The notes beneath the pieces were generated by a model. The model was given only the letters and a program-made list of their open reading frames with translations, made no database searches and was not told where the DNA came from. A stretch of 64,000 bases of DNA, taken from NCBI GenBank assembly GCA_001898645.1, contig MKUQ01000040.1:52274-116273 (forward strand), given 5' to 3'. A program made the position numbers and the translations under genes. Shown here one piece after another: positions 55,008 through 64,000 of this stretch. The stretch is from Burkholderiales bacterium 70-64. Lineage in GTDB: Bacteria; Pseudomonadota; Gammaproteobacteria; Burkholderiales; Burkholderiaceae_E. How positions within the stretch are numbered: the first letter of the stretch is position 1; each line of letters opens with the position of its first letter.

Positions 55008-55795
55008 CATCGGTCGCGGATGTCGTCGATCTCGCGCGCCCCGAAGTCGTCGCCCTCGAGATAGGCGACGATGCGCTGCGCGACCTGCGCGGGCGAAGCG
55101 AGCGCGCCCTCGGCCGCGAGCTTGCGGAAGCGCTCGACCTGCGGAAAGTCGGCCGGGGCGGCCGTGCGGATGGTGGCCTGCATGCCGGTGTCGAGCACGC
55201 CGGGCGCGAGCGAGCACACCCGCGGCGCGTCGGGCCGCCCCGCGTGCTCGGCGGCGATGCAGCGGGTGAACATGTCGAGCGCCGCCTTGGAGCTGCAATA
55301 GGCCGACCAGCCGGCCAGTGGGTGGCGCGCCGCCCCCGACGAGATGTTGAGGATGCGCCGGTCGGCGCCCGCGGCATCGGTGGCCGACAGGAACGCCGCG
55401 GTCAGCAGCATGGCGGCGGCGAGATTAACCTGCAGCGCCCGCGCGAGCGGTGCGGCCGCGAGCGACTCGATGCGCCCGATCGGCTCGATCACGCCGGCAT
55501 TGTTCACCAGCACGAAACGTGAGATCGGCGAGGCCGTACCGGCCGCGGCGGCCTCGCGCAGCGTCTCGCCGAGCGCCTGCGCCAGGCGCGCCGTGGCCTC
55601 GGCGTCGGCGAGGTCGTGCAGGCGATAGTCGAGCGGGGCGCCGCTCGCCTGCGCCTGCGCGGCGAGCGCGGCATTGGGCGAACGCGCGATGCAGATCAGC
55701 CGCCGCGCCGGCGCCAGCAGCTGCGCGGCCAGCGCTTCCCCCAGCCCCCGCGAGGCGCCGGTGACGATGGCGACTTCGGTGACGGGGATGGCCAT
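55007..55795 (-). CDS. Short-chain dehydrogenase (sepiapterin/benzil reductase-like)
   Basis: 262-aa classical SDR. TGASRGLG is near residue 11-18, VNNAGVIEPIG gives the NNAG motif, and the catalytic ISSGAARHPLAGWSAYCSSK has Ser, Tyr and Lys in place. The C-terminal APGVLDTGMQATIR resembles sepiapterin and benzil reductases. The start at 55795 is the first Met before the Rossmann motif. It is convergent with rpmG and lies downstream of panB on the same strand. Substrate unknown. Confidence 0.87.
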   Translation of the reverse strand: MAIPVTEVAIVTGASRGLGEALAAQLLAPARRLICIARSPNAALAAQAQASGAPLDYRLHDLADAEATARLAQALGETLREAAAAGTASPISRFVLVNNAGVIEPIGRIESLAAAPLARALQVNLAAAMLLTAAFLSATDAAGADRRILNISSGAARHPLAGWSAYCSSKAALDMFTRCIAAEHAGRPDAPRVCSLAPGVLDTGMQATIRTAAPADFPQVERFRKLAAEGALASPAQVAQRIVAYLEGDDFGAREIDDIRDR

Positions 55796-55830
55796 GGCGG
55801 CGAACGGGACGCGGCGGCGCGCCGTTCCGT

Positions 55831-56667
55831 TCAGTAGGCGTGCTCGGCGCCCGGGAACGCGCGCGACTTGACCGCGTCCCGGTAGGCCTCGACGGCGGCG
55901 CGCACGCTGCCGGCGCCGTCCATGAAGTTGCGCACGAAGCGCGGCTTGCGCCCGGGATAGACGTCGAGCATGTCGTGCAGCACCAGCACCTGGCCGGAGC
56001 AGCCGGCGCCCGCCCCGATGCCGATGGTGGGCATCGTCAGGCGCCGCGTCAGCTCCTCGGCCAGCGTCGCCGGCACCATCTCGAGCACCAGCATGGTGGC
56101 GCCGGCCTCCTGCAGGGCGAGGGCGTCGGCGATCAGCCGCTCGGCCGCCTCGGGCGTACGGCCCTGCACGCGGTAGCCCCCGAGCGCATGGACCGACTGC
56201 GGCGTGAGCCCCAGGTGCGCGCACACCGGCACGCCGGCACGCGTGAGCACGCGCACCGTCGGGGCGAGCCACTCGCCGCCTTCGAGCTTGACCATGTGCG
56301 CGCCGGCCTGCATGAGCCGCGCGGCGTTGGCGAAGGCGGCATCGACGCTGGTCTGGTAGGTCGCGAACGGCATGTCGGCGATGACCCACGCGTAGCGGCT
56401 GCCGCGAGCCACGCAGCCGACGTGGTAGGCGACCTCGTCGAGCGTCACCGGCAGCGTGGAACGATGGCCCTGCACCACCATGCCGAGCGAATCGCCGATC
56501 AGCAGGCACTCGATGCCGACATCGTCGAGCAGCGTCGCGTAGCTCGCGTCGTAGCAGGTGAGCACGGCGATCGGTTCGCCGCGCGCGCGCAGCTCGGCCA
56601 GCTGCACCTGCGTGATCGGCTTGCGCCGCACATCGGCGGCAGCGGGGTCGACGGGATGGACGCTCAA
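55831..56667 (-). CDS. panB: 3-methyl-2-oxobutanoate hydroxymethyltransferase
   Basis: First committed step of pantothenate synthesis, using 5,10-methylene-THF; 278 aa. Motifs: [33 protein letters not shown] (metal-binding Asp), [29 protein letters not shown] and [20 protein letters not shown]. The panC partner is not in the window. It uses the ketoacid produced by ilvD (45.6-47.3 kb). Confidence 0.97.
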   Translation of the reverse strand: MSVHPVDPAAADVRRKPITQVQLAELRARGEPIAVLTCYDASYATLLDDVGIECLLIGDSLGMVVQGHRSTLPVTLDEVAYHVGCVARGSRYAWVIADMPFATYQTSVDAAFANAARLMQAGAHMVKLEGGEWLAPTVRVLTRAGVPVCAHLGLTPQSVHALGGYRVQGRTPEAAERLIADALALQEAGATMLVLEMVPATLAEELTRRLTMPTIGIGAGAGCSGQVLVLHDMLDVYPGRKPRFVRNFMDGAGSVRAAVEAYRDAVKSRAFPGAEHAY

Positions 56668-56725
56668 CGCAGGGCTCTCCGGTTTCGTGAATGATGACGG
56701 TGGCTCGGCGCCGCGATCCCGCCGC

Positions 56726-57919
56726 TCAGGCGTAGGAGCGCAGCCGCAGCGAGAGGTCCTGCAGCGCGCGGATGCCGCTCGCCTCGGCGCGCTGGCACCA
56801 CTGCTGCAGGTGCGCGAGCAGCTGCTCGCGGCTCAGGTTGGAACGTTCCCACACCGCCGACAGCTCGCGGCGCATCTCGACCAGCCGGCGCAGCCGTTCG
56901 CTGGCCGCGAGCACCTCGCCCAGGCGGGCCTTCTGGTGCTCGGTCCAGCGCGCGGCGTCGCGGTGCAGCCAGCGGCGCGCCGATTCGAGCAGCAGGCCTT
57001 CCGGCCGCTCGAGCACGGCGAGGCGGTGCGCCTCCTCGGCGCACACTCGCCTGAGCGAGCGCGCGTACTGCGCCATCAGGTCGTAGCGGTGGGCGATCAC
57101 CGCCTGCAGGGTCTGCAGGTCGATCGCCGGACGCACCGGGGCGAAGCTCGGCCGGGGGGCGAGGCGGCGCACGGTCGCCAGGCGCAGCAGGGCCAGCAGG
57201 CGGATGTACGTCCATCCGATGTCGAGCTCGTACCACTTCACCGACAGCCGCGCCGAGCTGGGGTAGGTGTGATGGTTGTTGTGCAGCTCCTCGCCGCCGA
57301 TCAGGATGCCCCAGGGCACGATGTTCGTGCTGGCATCGGGGCACTCGAAGTTGCGGTAGCCGCGCGCGTGCCCGAGTCCGTTGACCACGCCGGCGGCGAA
57401 TACCGGGATCCACAGCATCTGCACGCCGAACATGGCGAGGCCGATGGCGCCGAACAGCGCCACGTCGAGGACCAGCACGATGTACACGCCGAGGGTCGAA
57501 TGGCGCGAATACAGCCGCCGCTCGATCCAGTCGTCCGGCGTGCCGTGCCCGTACCTGCGTACGGTGTCGGGGTTGGCCGCCTCGGCGCGGTAGAGCTCGG
57601 TGCCCTGCAGCAGCACCTTGCGCAGGCCCCAGCGCACCGGGCTGTGCGGATCCTCGCCGGTCTCGCAGCGGGCGTGGTGCTTGCGATGCACCGCGGCCCA
57701 CTGGCGCGTGACCATGCCGGTGGTGAGCCACAGCCAGAAACGGAAGAAGTGCGCCACCGCCGGGTGCAGGTCGAGCGCGCGGTGCGCCTGGCAGCGATGC
57801 AGGTAGAGCGTCACGGCGACGATGGTGACGTGGGTGGCGGCCAGCGTCCAGGCGACGATCTGCCACCAGGCCGCGCCGAGCAGCCCGCGATCGAGGAATG
57901 CCAGGATGGAATCCGCCAT
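56726..57919 (-). CDS. Acyl-CoA/fatty-acid desaturase
   Basis: 397-aa membrane di-iron desaturase. Three His boxes are present: HRCQAH (41-46), HRKHH (78-82) and HNNHH about 215. Pairs of hydrophobic spans lie before and between them. The C-terminal 150 residues are helical and charged, longer than in many family members. The start at 57919 follows the rsmB stop by 10 bp. It probably introduces a delta-9-type double bond into membrane acyl chains; position is not proven. Confidence 0.9.
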   Translation of the reverse strand: MADSILAFLDRGLLGAAWWQIVAWTLAATHVTIVAVTLYLHRCQAHRALDLHPAVAHFFRFWLWLTTGMVTRQWAAVHRKHHARCETGEDPHSPVRWGLRKVLLQGTELYRAEAANPDTVRRYGHGTPDDWIERRLYSRHSTLGVYIVLVLDVALFGAIGLAMFGVQMLWIPVFAAGVVNGLGHARGYRNFECPDASTNIVPWGILIGGEELHNNHHTYPSSARLSVKWYELDIGWTYIRLLALLRLATVRRLAPRPSFAPVRPAIDLQTLQAVIAHRYDLMAQYARSLRRVCAEEAHRLAVLERPEGLLLESARRWLHRDAARWTEHQKARLGEVLAASERLRRLVEMRRELSAVWERSNLSREQLLAHLQQWCQRAEASGIRALQDLSLRLRSYA

Positions 57920-57929
57920 TGCGCCGATT

Positions 57930-59192
57930 CTACCCGCCGACGCGCCCGTCATGCGATTTCGCGTTCGAGCGCGGACGCTCCCAGCGTACCGCGAAGAATC
58001 CGTCGCAGCCGTCGCGCTGCGGCAGCAGGCGCAGCAGCCCGTCGGCCACCGCCTGAGGCCCCGGCTGCGCGCCCTGCGCGGCCAGCACTTCGCCGGCCGG
58101 CCGGCGGCGCCAGGCCGGGTGCATCGCCTCGAACCACGCCGCCTGCTCCTCGTTCTCGGCGGCGAGCAGGCTGCAGGTGGCATAGACGAGGCAGCCGCCG
58201 GGGCGCACCAGGGGCGCAGCCGCCGCCAGGATCGAGCGCTGCGCGGCGACCAGCCGGGCCACCTCGGCCGGACCGGTGCGCCACTTCAGGTCGGGGTTGC
58301 GCCGCAGCGTGCCGGTGCCGCTGCACGGCGCGTCCACCAGCACCGCATCGGCGCGCCCGTGCAGGCGCTGCAGCCGCGCGTCGCGCTCGTCGGCGAGCGC
58401 CAGCGGCTGCACGTTGGTCGCGCCGCAGCGCTCGAGCCGGCGACGCATGCGCAGCAGGCGCTGCGCCGAGACGTCGCAGGCGTACACCTGGCCCGTCGAC
58501 CGCATGGCAGCGGCCAGCGCCAGCGTCTTGCCACCGGCGCCGGCGCACAGGTCGATCACCGTCTGGCCGCGCCGCGGCGCCACCAGCAGGGCGATGAGCT
58601 GGCTGCCCGCATCCTGCACCTCGCACCAGCCGGCCTCGAAGGGCGCGCTGCGCTCGAGCGCCGGCTTGCCGGTGACGCGCAGCGCATCGGGCGCAAGCGC
58701 CAGCGGCTGCGCCTCGATGCCCTCGGCGGCGAGCGCGGCATGCACCTGCTCGCGATCGGCGCGCAGCGTGTTCACGCGCAGGTCGAGCGGAGCCGTCTCG
58801 AGCAGCGCCGCGGCGAGCGCCTGCGCCTCGGCCTCGCCGTAGTGCGCCCACAGCGCCTCGGCGAGCCAGTCGGGCAGGCTCGCGCGCACGGCCGACGCCA
58901 CCGGCGGGATCGCCAGCCGGCCGGCGCGACGCGCCTGCGACAGCGCGAGCAGGCGAGGCTCGATCGGCCCGGCGCCGCCCTGCGCCAGGTGGGCATAGAG
59001 ACGGCGATGGCGCAGCACGTCGAACACCGCCTCGGCGATCTCGCCGCGGTCGCGTCGGCCCAGCTGCGGGTGCGCGCGGAAGAAGGCGCGCAGCACGCCG
59101 TCGGCCGGCGCCTCGAAGCGCAGCGTGCGCGCCAGCACCTCGCGGCACAAGGCGTCGAGGGAGGCGGGCGCGCGCGCACGCGAGCCGCCCAC
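57930..59192 (-). CDS. rsmB: RsmB-like 16S rRNA cytosine methyltransferase
   Basis: 420-aa RsmB/NOL1-family enzyme with an N-terminal NusB-like helical part, then the SAM motif IDLCAGAGGKTLALAAAM. The catalytic Cys lies in YATCSLLAAENE, and DAPCSGTGTLRRNPDLKW contains the second conserved Cys. The start is uncertain: the frame is open into purN without ATG, and GTG 59192 is the first start codon after the purN stop. The preceding codons form a repeat-like Arg/Gly/Pro stretch. It should form m5C967 in 16S rRNA. Confidence 0.85.
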   Translation of the reverse strand: MGGSRARAPASLDALCREVLARTLRFEAPADGVLRAFFRAHPQLGRRDRGEIAEAVFDVLRHRRLYAHLAQGGAGPIEPRLLALSQARRAGRLAIPPVASAVRASLPDWLAEALWAHYGEAEAQALAAALLETAPLDLRVNTLRADREQVHAALAAEGIEAQPLALAPDALRVTGKPALERSAPFEAGWCEVQDAGSQLIALLVAPRRGQTVIDLCAGAGGKTLALAAAMRSTGQVYACDVSAQRLLRMRRRLERCGATNVQPLALADERDARLQRLHGRADAVLVDAPCSGTGTLRRNPDLKWRTGPAEVARLVAAQRSILAAAAPLVRPGGCLVYATCSLLAAENEEQAAWFEAMHPAWRRRPAGEVLAAQGAQPGPQAVADGLLRLLPQRDGCDGFFAVRWERPRSNAKSHDGRVGG

Positions 59193-59260
59193 GCGCGGAC
59201 CGCCGGATGCATGCGTGCGCGGGCCGCCGGGCGCACGCGTACGCGCGCCGGCGACGCGTT

Positions 59261-59908
59261 TCAGCGGGCGTCGTTCCAGAGCCAGCGCGCCTCCCCGGGC
59301 CGCGGATCGGCGAGCGTCACGCGCGTGCCCTGCAGGCGCAGGCGTCCGTCGAGATGCCAGCGCAGCGCCATCGGATAGAGCCGGTGCTCGGAGGCCAGCA
59401 CGCGCGCGGCCAGCGCGTCCTCGTCGTCTTCCGGCATCACCGGCACCGCCGCCTGGGCGATGATGGGGCCGGCGTCGACCTCGGCCCCGACATAATGCAC
59501 GGTGGCGCCGTGCACGGCCACGCCGCCCTGCAGCGCGCGCCGGTGGGTGTCGAGCCCCGGGAAGGCCGGCAGCAGCGAGGGATGGATGTTCAGCAGGCGC
59601 CCGTGGTAGCGCTCGACGAACGCCGCGCCGAGCACGCGCATGAAGCCGGCCAGCACCACCGCGTCGGGCCGGTGCGCATCGATCGTCTCGGCGAGCGCGC
59701 GCTCGAAGTCGTCGCGCCGCGCGAAGGCGCTGCGCTCGACCACCGCCGTGGCCAGGCCTGCCTGCGCGGCGCGCGCCAGCCCCTGCGCCTGCGGCCGGTC
59801 GGCGATGACGCACGCGATGGAGGCAGGCCAGCGCTCCTCGCGCAGCGCCGCGGCGATCGCCGCCATGTTCGAACCGCGCCCGGACAGCAGCACCACGATC
59901 TTCTTCAT
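59261..59908 (-). CDS. purN: Phosphoribosylglycinamide formyltransferase
   Basis: Third step of purine synthesis, using 10-formyl-THF; 215 aa. VLLSGRGSNMAAIAAAL at the start binds GAR phosphate. VLAGFMRVLGAAFVERYHGR and LLNIHPSLLPAFPGLDTHRR hold the catalytic Asn and His, and HYVGAEVDAGPIIAQAAV the Asp. The start at 59908 (MKKIVVLLSG) is standard. It is divergent from ribF and upstream of rsmB on the minus strand. Confidence 0.96.
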   Translation of the reverse strand: MKKIVVLLSGRGSNMAAIAAALREERWPASIACVIADRPQAQGLARAAQAGLATAVVERSAFARRDDFERALAETIDAHRPDAVVLAGFMRVLGAAFVERYHGRLLNIHPSLLPAFPGLDTHRRALQGGVAVHGATVHYVGAEVDAGPIIAQAAVPVMPEDDEDALAARVLASEHRLYPMALRWHLDGRLRLQGTRVTLADPRPGEARWLWNDAR

Positions 59909-59955
59909 CGCCCAATCGTATCATCGGCATCCGCCGACGGCGGGCGCCCGGCCTT

Positions 59956-59961
59956 TATAAT
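59956..59961 (+). promoter_or_regulatory. -10 box of the ribF-ileS promoter
   Basis: A perfect TATAAT lies 57 bp before the ribF start. The 17-bp-upstream hexamer (GCCGAC at 59933-59938) is a poor -35. It is in the purN-ribF divergent gap. Confidence 0.5.
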
Positions 59962-60018
59962 TCAATGTTTTGCGCACGCACTCGGGCACCTGCCGCCCGA
60001 TCCCAGCCCGCTCCTGCG

Positions 60019-61041
60019 ATGGAAGTCTTCCGCCACCTGCCCCCTGCCGATCGACGCGATCCCTGCGCGTTGACCATCGGCAATTTCGACGGGGTGCACG
60101 CCGGGCACCGGGCGGTGCTGGCGCAGCTGCAGCGGCGCGCCGGCGAGCTCGGCCTGCCGACCTGCGTGCTCACCTTCGAGCCCCACCCGCGCGAGTACTT
60201 CGCGGCGCTGGCGGCGAGCGCGCCGCAGGCCGCCGCGGCCGCGGGCCGGCCCGGCGGGCACGCACCCATCCCGCCGCCGGCGCGCATCAGCACCGAGCGC
60301 GACAAGCTCGACGCGCTGGCCGCCTGCGGCGTCGAGCGAGTGTGCATCACCCACTTCAACGCCTCGGTGGCCACGCTGCCGGCCGAGCGCTTCATCGACA
60401 CCATCATCGTCGAGGGCCTGCACACGCGCTACCTGCTGATCGGCGACGACTTCCGCTTCGGCGCGCGGCGCCGCGGCGACTTCGCCATGCTGCGCGAGGC
60501 CGCGGTGCGGCACGGCTTCGAGCTGGCGCGCGTGGAGACGGTGACCCGCGAAGACGGCCAGCGCATCTCCAGCTCGGCGGTGCGCGCAGCGCTGGCCGCG
60601 GGCGACTTCGCCGCGGTGCGCGAGCTGCTCGGGCGGCCCTACTTCATCTCCGGGCACGTCCTGCACGGCCGCAAGCTGGGGCGCACGCTCGGCTTCCCGA
60701 CGCTGAACCTGCCGATCCCGTTCGAGCGGCCCGCCGTCGCGGGCGTGTTCGTGGTGCGCGTGCACGGGCTGGGCGATCGCCCCCTGCCCGGCGTCGCGAG
60801 CCTGGGCACGCGCCCGGCCGTCGAGCGCGACGGGCGGCTGCTGCTCGAAGTGCACCTGTTCGACTTCGACGCCGACCTCTACGGCAGGCTGGTGCGCGTG
60901 GAGTTCCTGCACAAGCTGCGCGACGAAGCCCCCTTCGACTCGATCGAGGCGCTCACCGCGCAGATCGGCCGCGACGCGCAGGCTGCGCGCGACTGGTTCC
61001 GCAGCCACGACGCCGAGGCGGCGGCACCCCGAACCGACTGA
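60019..61041 (+). CDS. ribF: Bifunctional riboflavin kinase / FAD synthetase
   Basis: 340-aa enzyme making FMN and FAD. The N-terminal adenylyltransferase part has [20 protein letters not shown] and [17 protein letters not shown]. The C-terminal kinase part has [31 protein letters not shown] and [20 protein letters not shown]. The start at 60019 (MEVFRHLP) is preferred; the ORF from 59965 starts next to the TATAAT box. ileS follows 14 bp later. Confidence 0.96.
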   Translation: MEVFRHLPPADRRDPCALTIGNFDGVHAGHRAVLAQLQRRAGELGLPTCVLTFEPHPREYFAALAASAPQAAAAAGRPGGHAPIPPPARISTERDKLDALAACGVERVCITHFNASVATLPAERFIDTIIVEGLHTRYLLIGDDFRFGARRRGDFAMLREAAVRHGFELARVETVTREDGQRISSSAVRAALAAGDFAAVRELLGRPYFISGHVLHGRKLGRTLGFPTLNLPIPFERPAVAGVFVVRVHGLGDRPLPGVASLGTRPAVERDGRLLLEVHLFDFDADLYGRLVRVEFLHKLRDEAPFDSIEALTAQIGRDAQAARDWFRSHDAEAAAPRTD

Positions 61042-61055
61042 TCCGAGAGACCTCC

Positions 61056-63932
61056 ATGGCCGATGGCAAATCCGACCGTCCCGCGCAAGGCGGGAAGTCG
61101 TACCGCGACACGCTGAACCTGCCCGAGACGCCGTTCCCGATGCGCGGCGACCTCGCCAGGCGCGAGCCGCAGTGGACGCGCCAGTGGCAGGAGAAGCAGG
61201 TGTACCGTCGCATCCGCGAGGGCTCGAAGGGCCGCCCGGTATGGGTGCTGCACGACGGCCCGCCCTACGCCAACGGCGACATCCACATCGGCCACGCGGT
61301 CAACAAGATCCTCAAGGACATCGTCGTCAAGAGCCGCAACATGGCGGGCTTCGACGCGCGCTACGTGCCGGGCTGGGACTGCCACGGCATGCCGATCGAG
61401 ATCCAGATCGAGAAGGCCTTCGGCAAGAACCTCTCCACCGAGGAGGTGCAGGCGCGCTCACGCGCCTATGCCGCCAGCCAGGTGGCGCGTCAGAAGGAGG
61501 GCTTCATCCGGCTCGGCGTGCTCGGCCAGTGGGACGATCCCTACCTCACCATGGCCTCGCGCAACGAGGCCGACGAGCTGCGCGCGCTGGCCACCATCAT
61601 GAGGAAGGGCTACGTCTACCGCGGGCTGAAGCCGGTCAACTGGTGCTTCGACTGCGGCTCGGCGCTGGCCGAGGCCGAGGTCGAGTACGCTGACCGCGTC
61701 GATCCGTCGATCGACGTCGGCTTCCCCTTCGCGCACGGGGAGCTGGCCAGGCTGGCCGCCGCCTTCGGGCTGCCGCAGCTGCCGGTGCAGCGCGGCTATG
61801 CGGTGATCTGGACCACCACGCCGTGGACCATCCCGGCCAACCAGGCGCTCAACCTGCACCCGGACTTCGACTACTCGCTGGTGCGCGTGCAATGGCTGGG
61901 CGAGCCCGCCCTGGTGATCCTGGCCAGCGAGCTGGTCGAGCGCTGCCTGGAGCGCTGGGGGCTGGCCGGCGCAGGCGGCCACGAGATCGTCGCGCACGTC
62001 CCCGGCCGGGCGCTCGACGGCATCCGCTTCCGCCATCCGTTCGCCGACCGGCTCTCGCCGGTCCATCTCGGCGACTACGTGACGCTCGATTCCGGCACCG
62101 GGCTGGTCCACTCGGCGCCGGCCTACGGCATCGAGGACTTCGCCTCGTGCAAGCAGCACGGCCTGCGCGACCAGGACATCCTGCAGCCGGTGCTCGGCGA
62201 CGGCACCTTCGCGAGCTGGCTGCCCGAGTTCGCCGGCCTGTCGATCTGGGAGGCCAATCCCCGCATCGTCGAGCACATCCGCGCCCACGGCTGCCTGTTC
62301 GGCGTCAGCCAGGAGTCGCACGCCTACATGCACTGCTGGCGGCACAAGACGCCCATCATCTACCGCGCCTCGAGCCAGTGGTTCGCGGGCATGGACGTCG
62401 TGCCGGCAGACGGCGGCGAGACCCTGCGCCAGACGGCCCTGCGCGGCGTCGAGGCCACGCACTTCTATCCGGCCTGGGGCAAGGCCCGCCTGCACGGGAT
62501 GATCGCCAACCGGCCCGACTGGACCCTGTCGCGGCAGCGCCAGTGGGGCGTGCCGATGGCCTTCTTCGTGCATCGCGAGACCGGCGAGCTGCATCCGCGC
62601 ACGCTCGAGCTGCTCGAGGAGGTCGCGCAGCTGATCGAGCGCGAAGGCATCGAGGCCTGGCAGCGGCTCGACCCGCAGACCCTGCTCGGCGAGGAGGCCG
62701 CGCTCTACGAGAAGAACCGCGACACGCTCGACGTCTGGTTCGACTCGGGCACCACCCACCAGACGGTGCTGCGCGGCTCGCATGCCGACCAGTCGACCTT
62801 CCCCGCCGACATGTACCTCGAGGGCAGCGACCAGCACCGCGGCTGGTTCCATTCGTCGCTGCTCACCTCCTCGATGATGAACGGCGAGCCGCCCTACCGG
62901 GCGCTGCTCACGCACGGCTTCACCGTCGACGGCCAGGGCCGCAAGATGAGCAAGTCGCTCGGCAACGGCGTCGAGCCCCAGGAGGTGTCCGACCGGCTGG
63001 GTGCCGAGATCCTGCGCCTGTGGGTGGGCAGCACCGACTACTCGGGCGAGATGTCGATCTCCGAGGAGATCCTCAAGCGCGTCGTCGAGGCCTACCGGCG
63101 CATCCGCAACACCCTGCGCTTCCTGCTCGCCAACGTGGCCGACTTCGACCCCGCACGCGACGCCGTGCCGCTCGATCGGATGTTCGAGATCGACCGCTAC
63201 GCGCTGGCGATGACCGCCGCCTGGCAGGCCTCGATCGAGGCCGACTACCAGCGCTTCGAGTTCCACCCGGCGGTGGCGCGGCTGCAGACCTTCTGCTCCG
63301 AGGACCTCGGCGCCTTCTACCTCGACATCCTCAAGGACCGCCTGTACACCACCCCGGCCGGCTCGCTCGCCCGCCGCTCGGCGCAGACGGCACTGCATGC
63401 GATCACCGACACGCTGCTGCGGCTGATGGCGCCCATCCTCTCGTTCACCGCCGAGGAGGCGTGGCCGCTGTTCGCGCCCGAGGCATGGAAGAACGGCGGC
63501 GAGACCATCTTCACGCAGACCTGGCACGTGTTCGCGCCGCAGCCCGATGCCGAGACGCTGCGCGAGAAGTGGGCGACGATCCGCGCGGTGCGCGCCGACG
63601 TGCTGCGCGAGATCGAGGCGGTGCGCGCCACCGGCGCCATCGGCTCGTCGCTGCAGGCCGAGATCGAGGTGCGCGCGAGCGGCGCCCGCTACGAAGCGCT
63701 GGCCTCGCTCGGCGACGACCTGCGCTTCGTGCTCATCACCTCGCAGGCGCGCCTGGTGCGCGCCGCCGGCCCCGAGGACGAGGCGATCGTCGTGACCCCG
63801 AGCGCGCACGCCAAGTGCGAACGCTGCTGGCACTACCGCGCCGACGTCGGCGCCGACGCGCAGCATCCGACCCTGTGCGGGCGCTGCACCGAGAACCTCT
63901 ACGGCGCGGGCGAGCCGCGCCGCTACGCCTGA
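61056..63932 (+). CDS. ileS: Isoleucyl-tRNA synthetase
   Basis: 958-aa class I synthetase. The [20 protein letters not shown] block holds the HIGH motif (77-80). An editing domain ([19 protein letters not shown]) follows. [12 protein letters not shown] is the second class I motif. A C-terminal zinc finger uses CERCWHYR and LCGRCTENL. It is complete. lspA often follows in this group, but the 68 bp after it shows only an ATG at 63995 that runs off the window. Confidence 0.98.
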   Translation: MADGKSDRPAQGGKSYRDTLNLPETPFPMRGDLARREPQWTRQWQEKQVYRRIREGSKGRPVWVLHDGPPYANGDIHIGHAVNKILKDIVVKSRNMAGFDARYVPGWDCHGMPIEIQIEKAFGKNLSTEEVQARSRAYAASQVARQKEGFIRLGVLGQWDDPYLTMASRNEADELRALATIMRKGYVYRGLKPVNWCFDCGSALAEAEVEYADRVDPSIDVGFPFAHGELARLAAAFGLPQLPVQRGYAVIWTTTPWTIPANQALNLHPDFDYSLVRVQWLGEPALVILASELVERCLERWGLAGAGGHEIVAHVPGRALDGIRFRHPFADRLSPVHLGDYVTLDSGTGLVHSAPAYGIEDFASCKQHGLRDQDILQPVLGDGTFASWLPEFAGLSIWEANPRIVEHIRAHGCLFGVSQESHAYMHCWRHKTPIIYRASSQWFAGMDVVPADGGETLRQTALRGVEATHFYPAWGKARLHGMIANRPDWTLSRQRQWGVPMAFFVHRETGELHPRTLELLEEVAQLIEREGIEAWQRLDPQTLLGEEAALYEKNRDTLDVWFDSGTTHQTVLRGSHADQSTFPADMYLEGSDQHRGWFHSSLLTSSMMNGEPPYRALLTHGFTVDGQGRKMSKSLGNGVEPQEVSDRLGAEILRLWVGSTDYSGEMSISEEILKRVVEAYRRIRNTLRFLLANVADFDPARDAVPLDRMFEIDRYALAMTAAWQASIEADYQRFEFHPAVARLQTFCSEDLGAFYLDILKDRLYTTPAGSLARRSAQTALHAITDTLLRLMAPILSFTAEEAWPLFAPEAWKNGGETIFTQTWHVFAPQPDAETLREKWATIRAVRADVLREIEAVRATGAIGSSLQAEIEVRASGARYEALASLGDDLRFVLITSQARLVRAAGPEDEAIVVTPSAHAKCERCWHYRADVGADAQHPTLCGRCTENLYGAGEPRRYA

Positions 63933-64000
63933 GTAACCGTCTTCCGAGTCAAGCGCCGTGAAGCGAGTTGTTCCAGGGTTGATTGGTGCGGACCATGGCG

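Noticed and set aside
63995..64000. Start of lspA after ileS
   Set aside because: lspA often follows ileS, but only an ATG and one codon are visible before the window ends, so nothing can be supported.

Overview
The window is chromosomal DNA from a high-GC betaproteobacterium, most likely Burkholderiales (Alcaligenaceae-like). The evidence is the gene orders hemH-hrcA / nadK-recN / fur-bamE-dapB, zapB-zapA-6S RNA-EVE and fkpB-ispH / radC / rpmB-rpmG, together with the abundance of Liv-type ABC transporters. Almost all of it is densely packed core genome. The one clearly accessory patch is at about 50.7-52.1 kb, directly behind a tRNA-Thr gene. All function calls come from reading the sequence and motifs; no search was run.

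Layout. (a) 1-6.2 kb: a minus-strand operon, SDR dehydrogenase - two near-identical periplasmic binding proteins - livHMGF. It diverges from an acyl-CoA dehydrogenase (6.36-7.53 kb) across a promoter whose spacer holds a perfect TGAATGA-N4-TCATTCA operator. This looks like an uptake and acyl-CoA oxidation unit for a branched or aromatic acid. (b) 7.5-12 kb: a two-subunit NAD-linked formate dehydrogenase with a fused NuoE-NuoF type beta subunit. (c) 12-17.4 kb: the heat-shock genes grpE-dnaK-dnaJ, coupled to a beta-CASP nuclease, with the tail of a dead four-helix-bundle gene between dnaK and dnaJ. (d) 17.6-24.8 kb: a LysM/BON protein, a second complete liv operon, hemH and hrcA. (e) 25-32.8 kb: nadK, recN, fur, bamE, dapB, a ChaN-like lipoprotein and tonB-exbB-exbD, an iron and envelope neighbourhood.

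(f) 32.9-39.6 kb: a minus-strand run dsbD/scsB - btuF-like - parA - tldD-like - pmbA-like. (g) 39.7-41.9 kb: zapB, zapA, 6S RNA, an EVE-domain gene and a TSUP permease. (h) 42-47.3 kb: malonyl-CoA synthetase, lgt, bacterioferritin facing its ferredoxin bfd (with a Fur-box-like site), then ilvD. (i) 47.3-50.7 kb: a small Trp-rich membrane protein, a cytochrome c, a ferredoxin-type reductase, an NAD-dependent epimerase-like gene and tRNA-Thr(CGT). (j) 50.7-52.1 kb: a scar of decayed genes, including a hicB gene overlapping a frameshifted hicA and a second hicB-like tail. (k) 52.1-64 kb: ispH, fkpB, radC, rpmB, rpmG, an SDR, panB, a fatty-acid desaturase, an rsmB-like gene, purN, ribF and ileS.

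The most distinctive signal is a 121-bp imperfect palindrome present three times. In each copy its first two bases are the last two bases of a TGA stop codon (fur, bfr, radC), and it always has the same orientation relative to that gene. Its arms show compensatory base changes between copies, so it behaves as a structured 3'-end element and not a random repeat.
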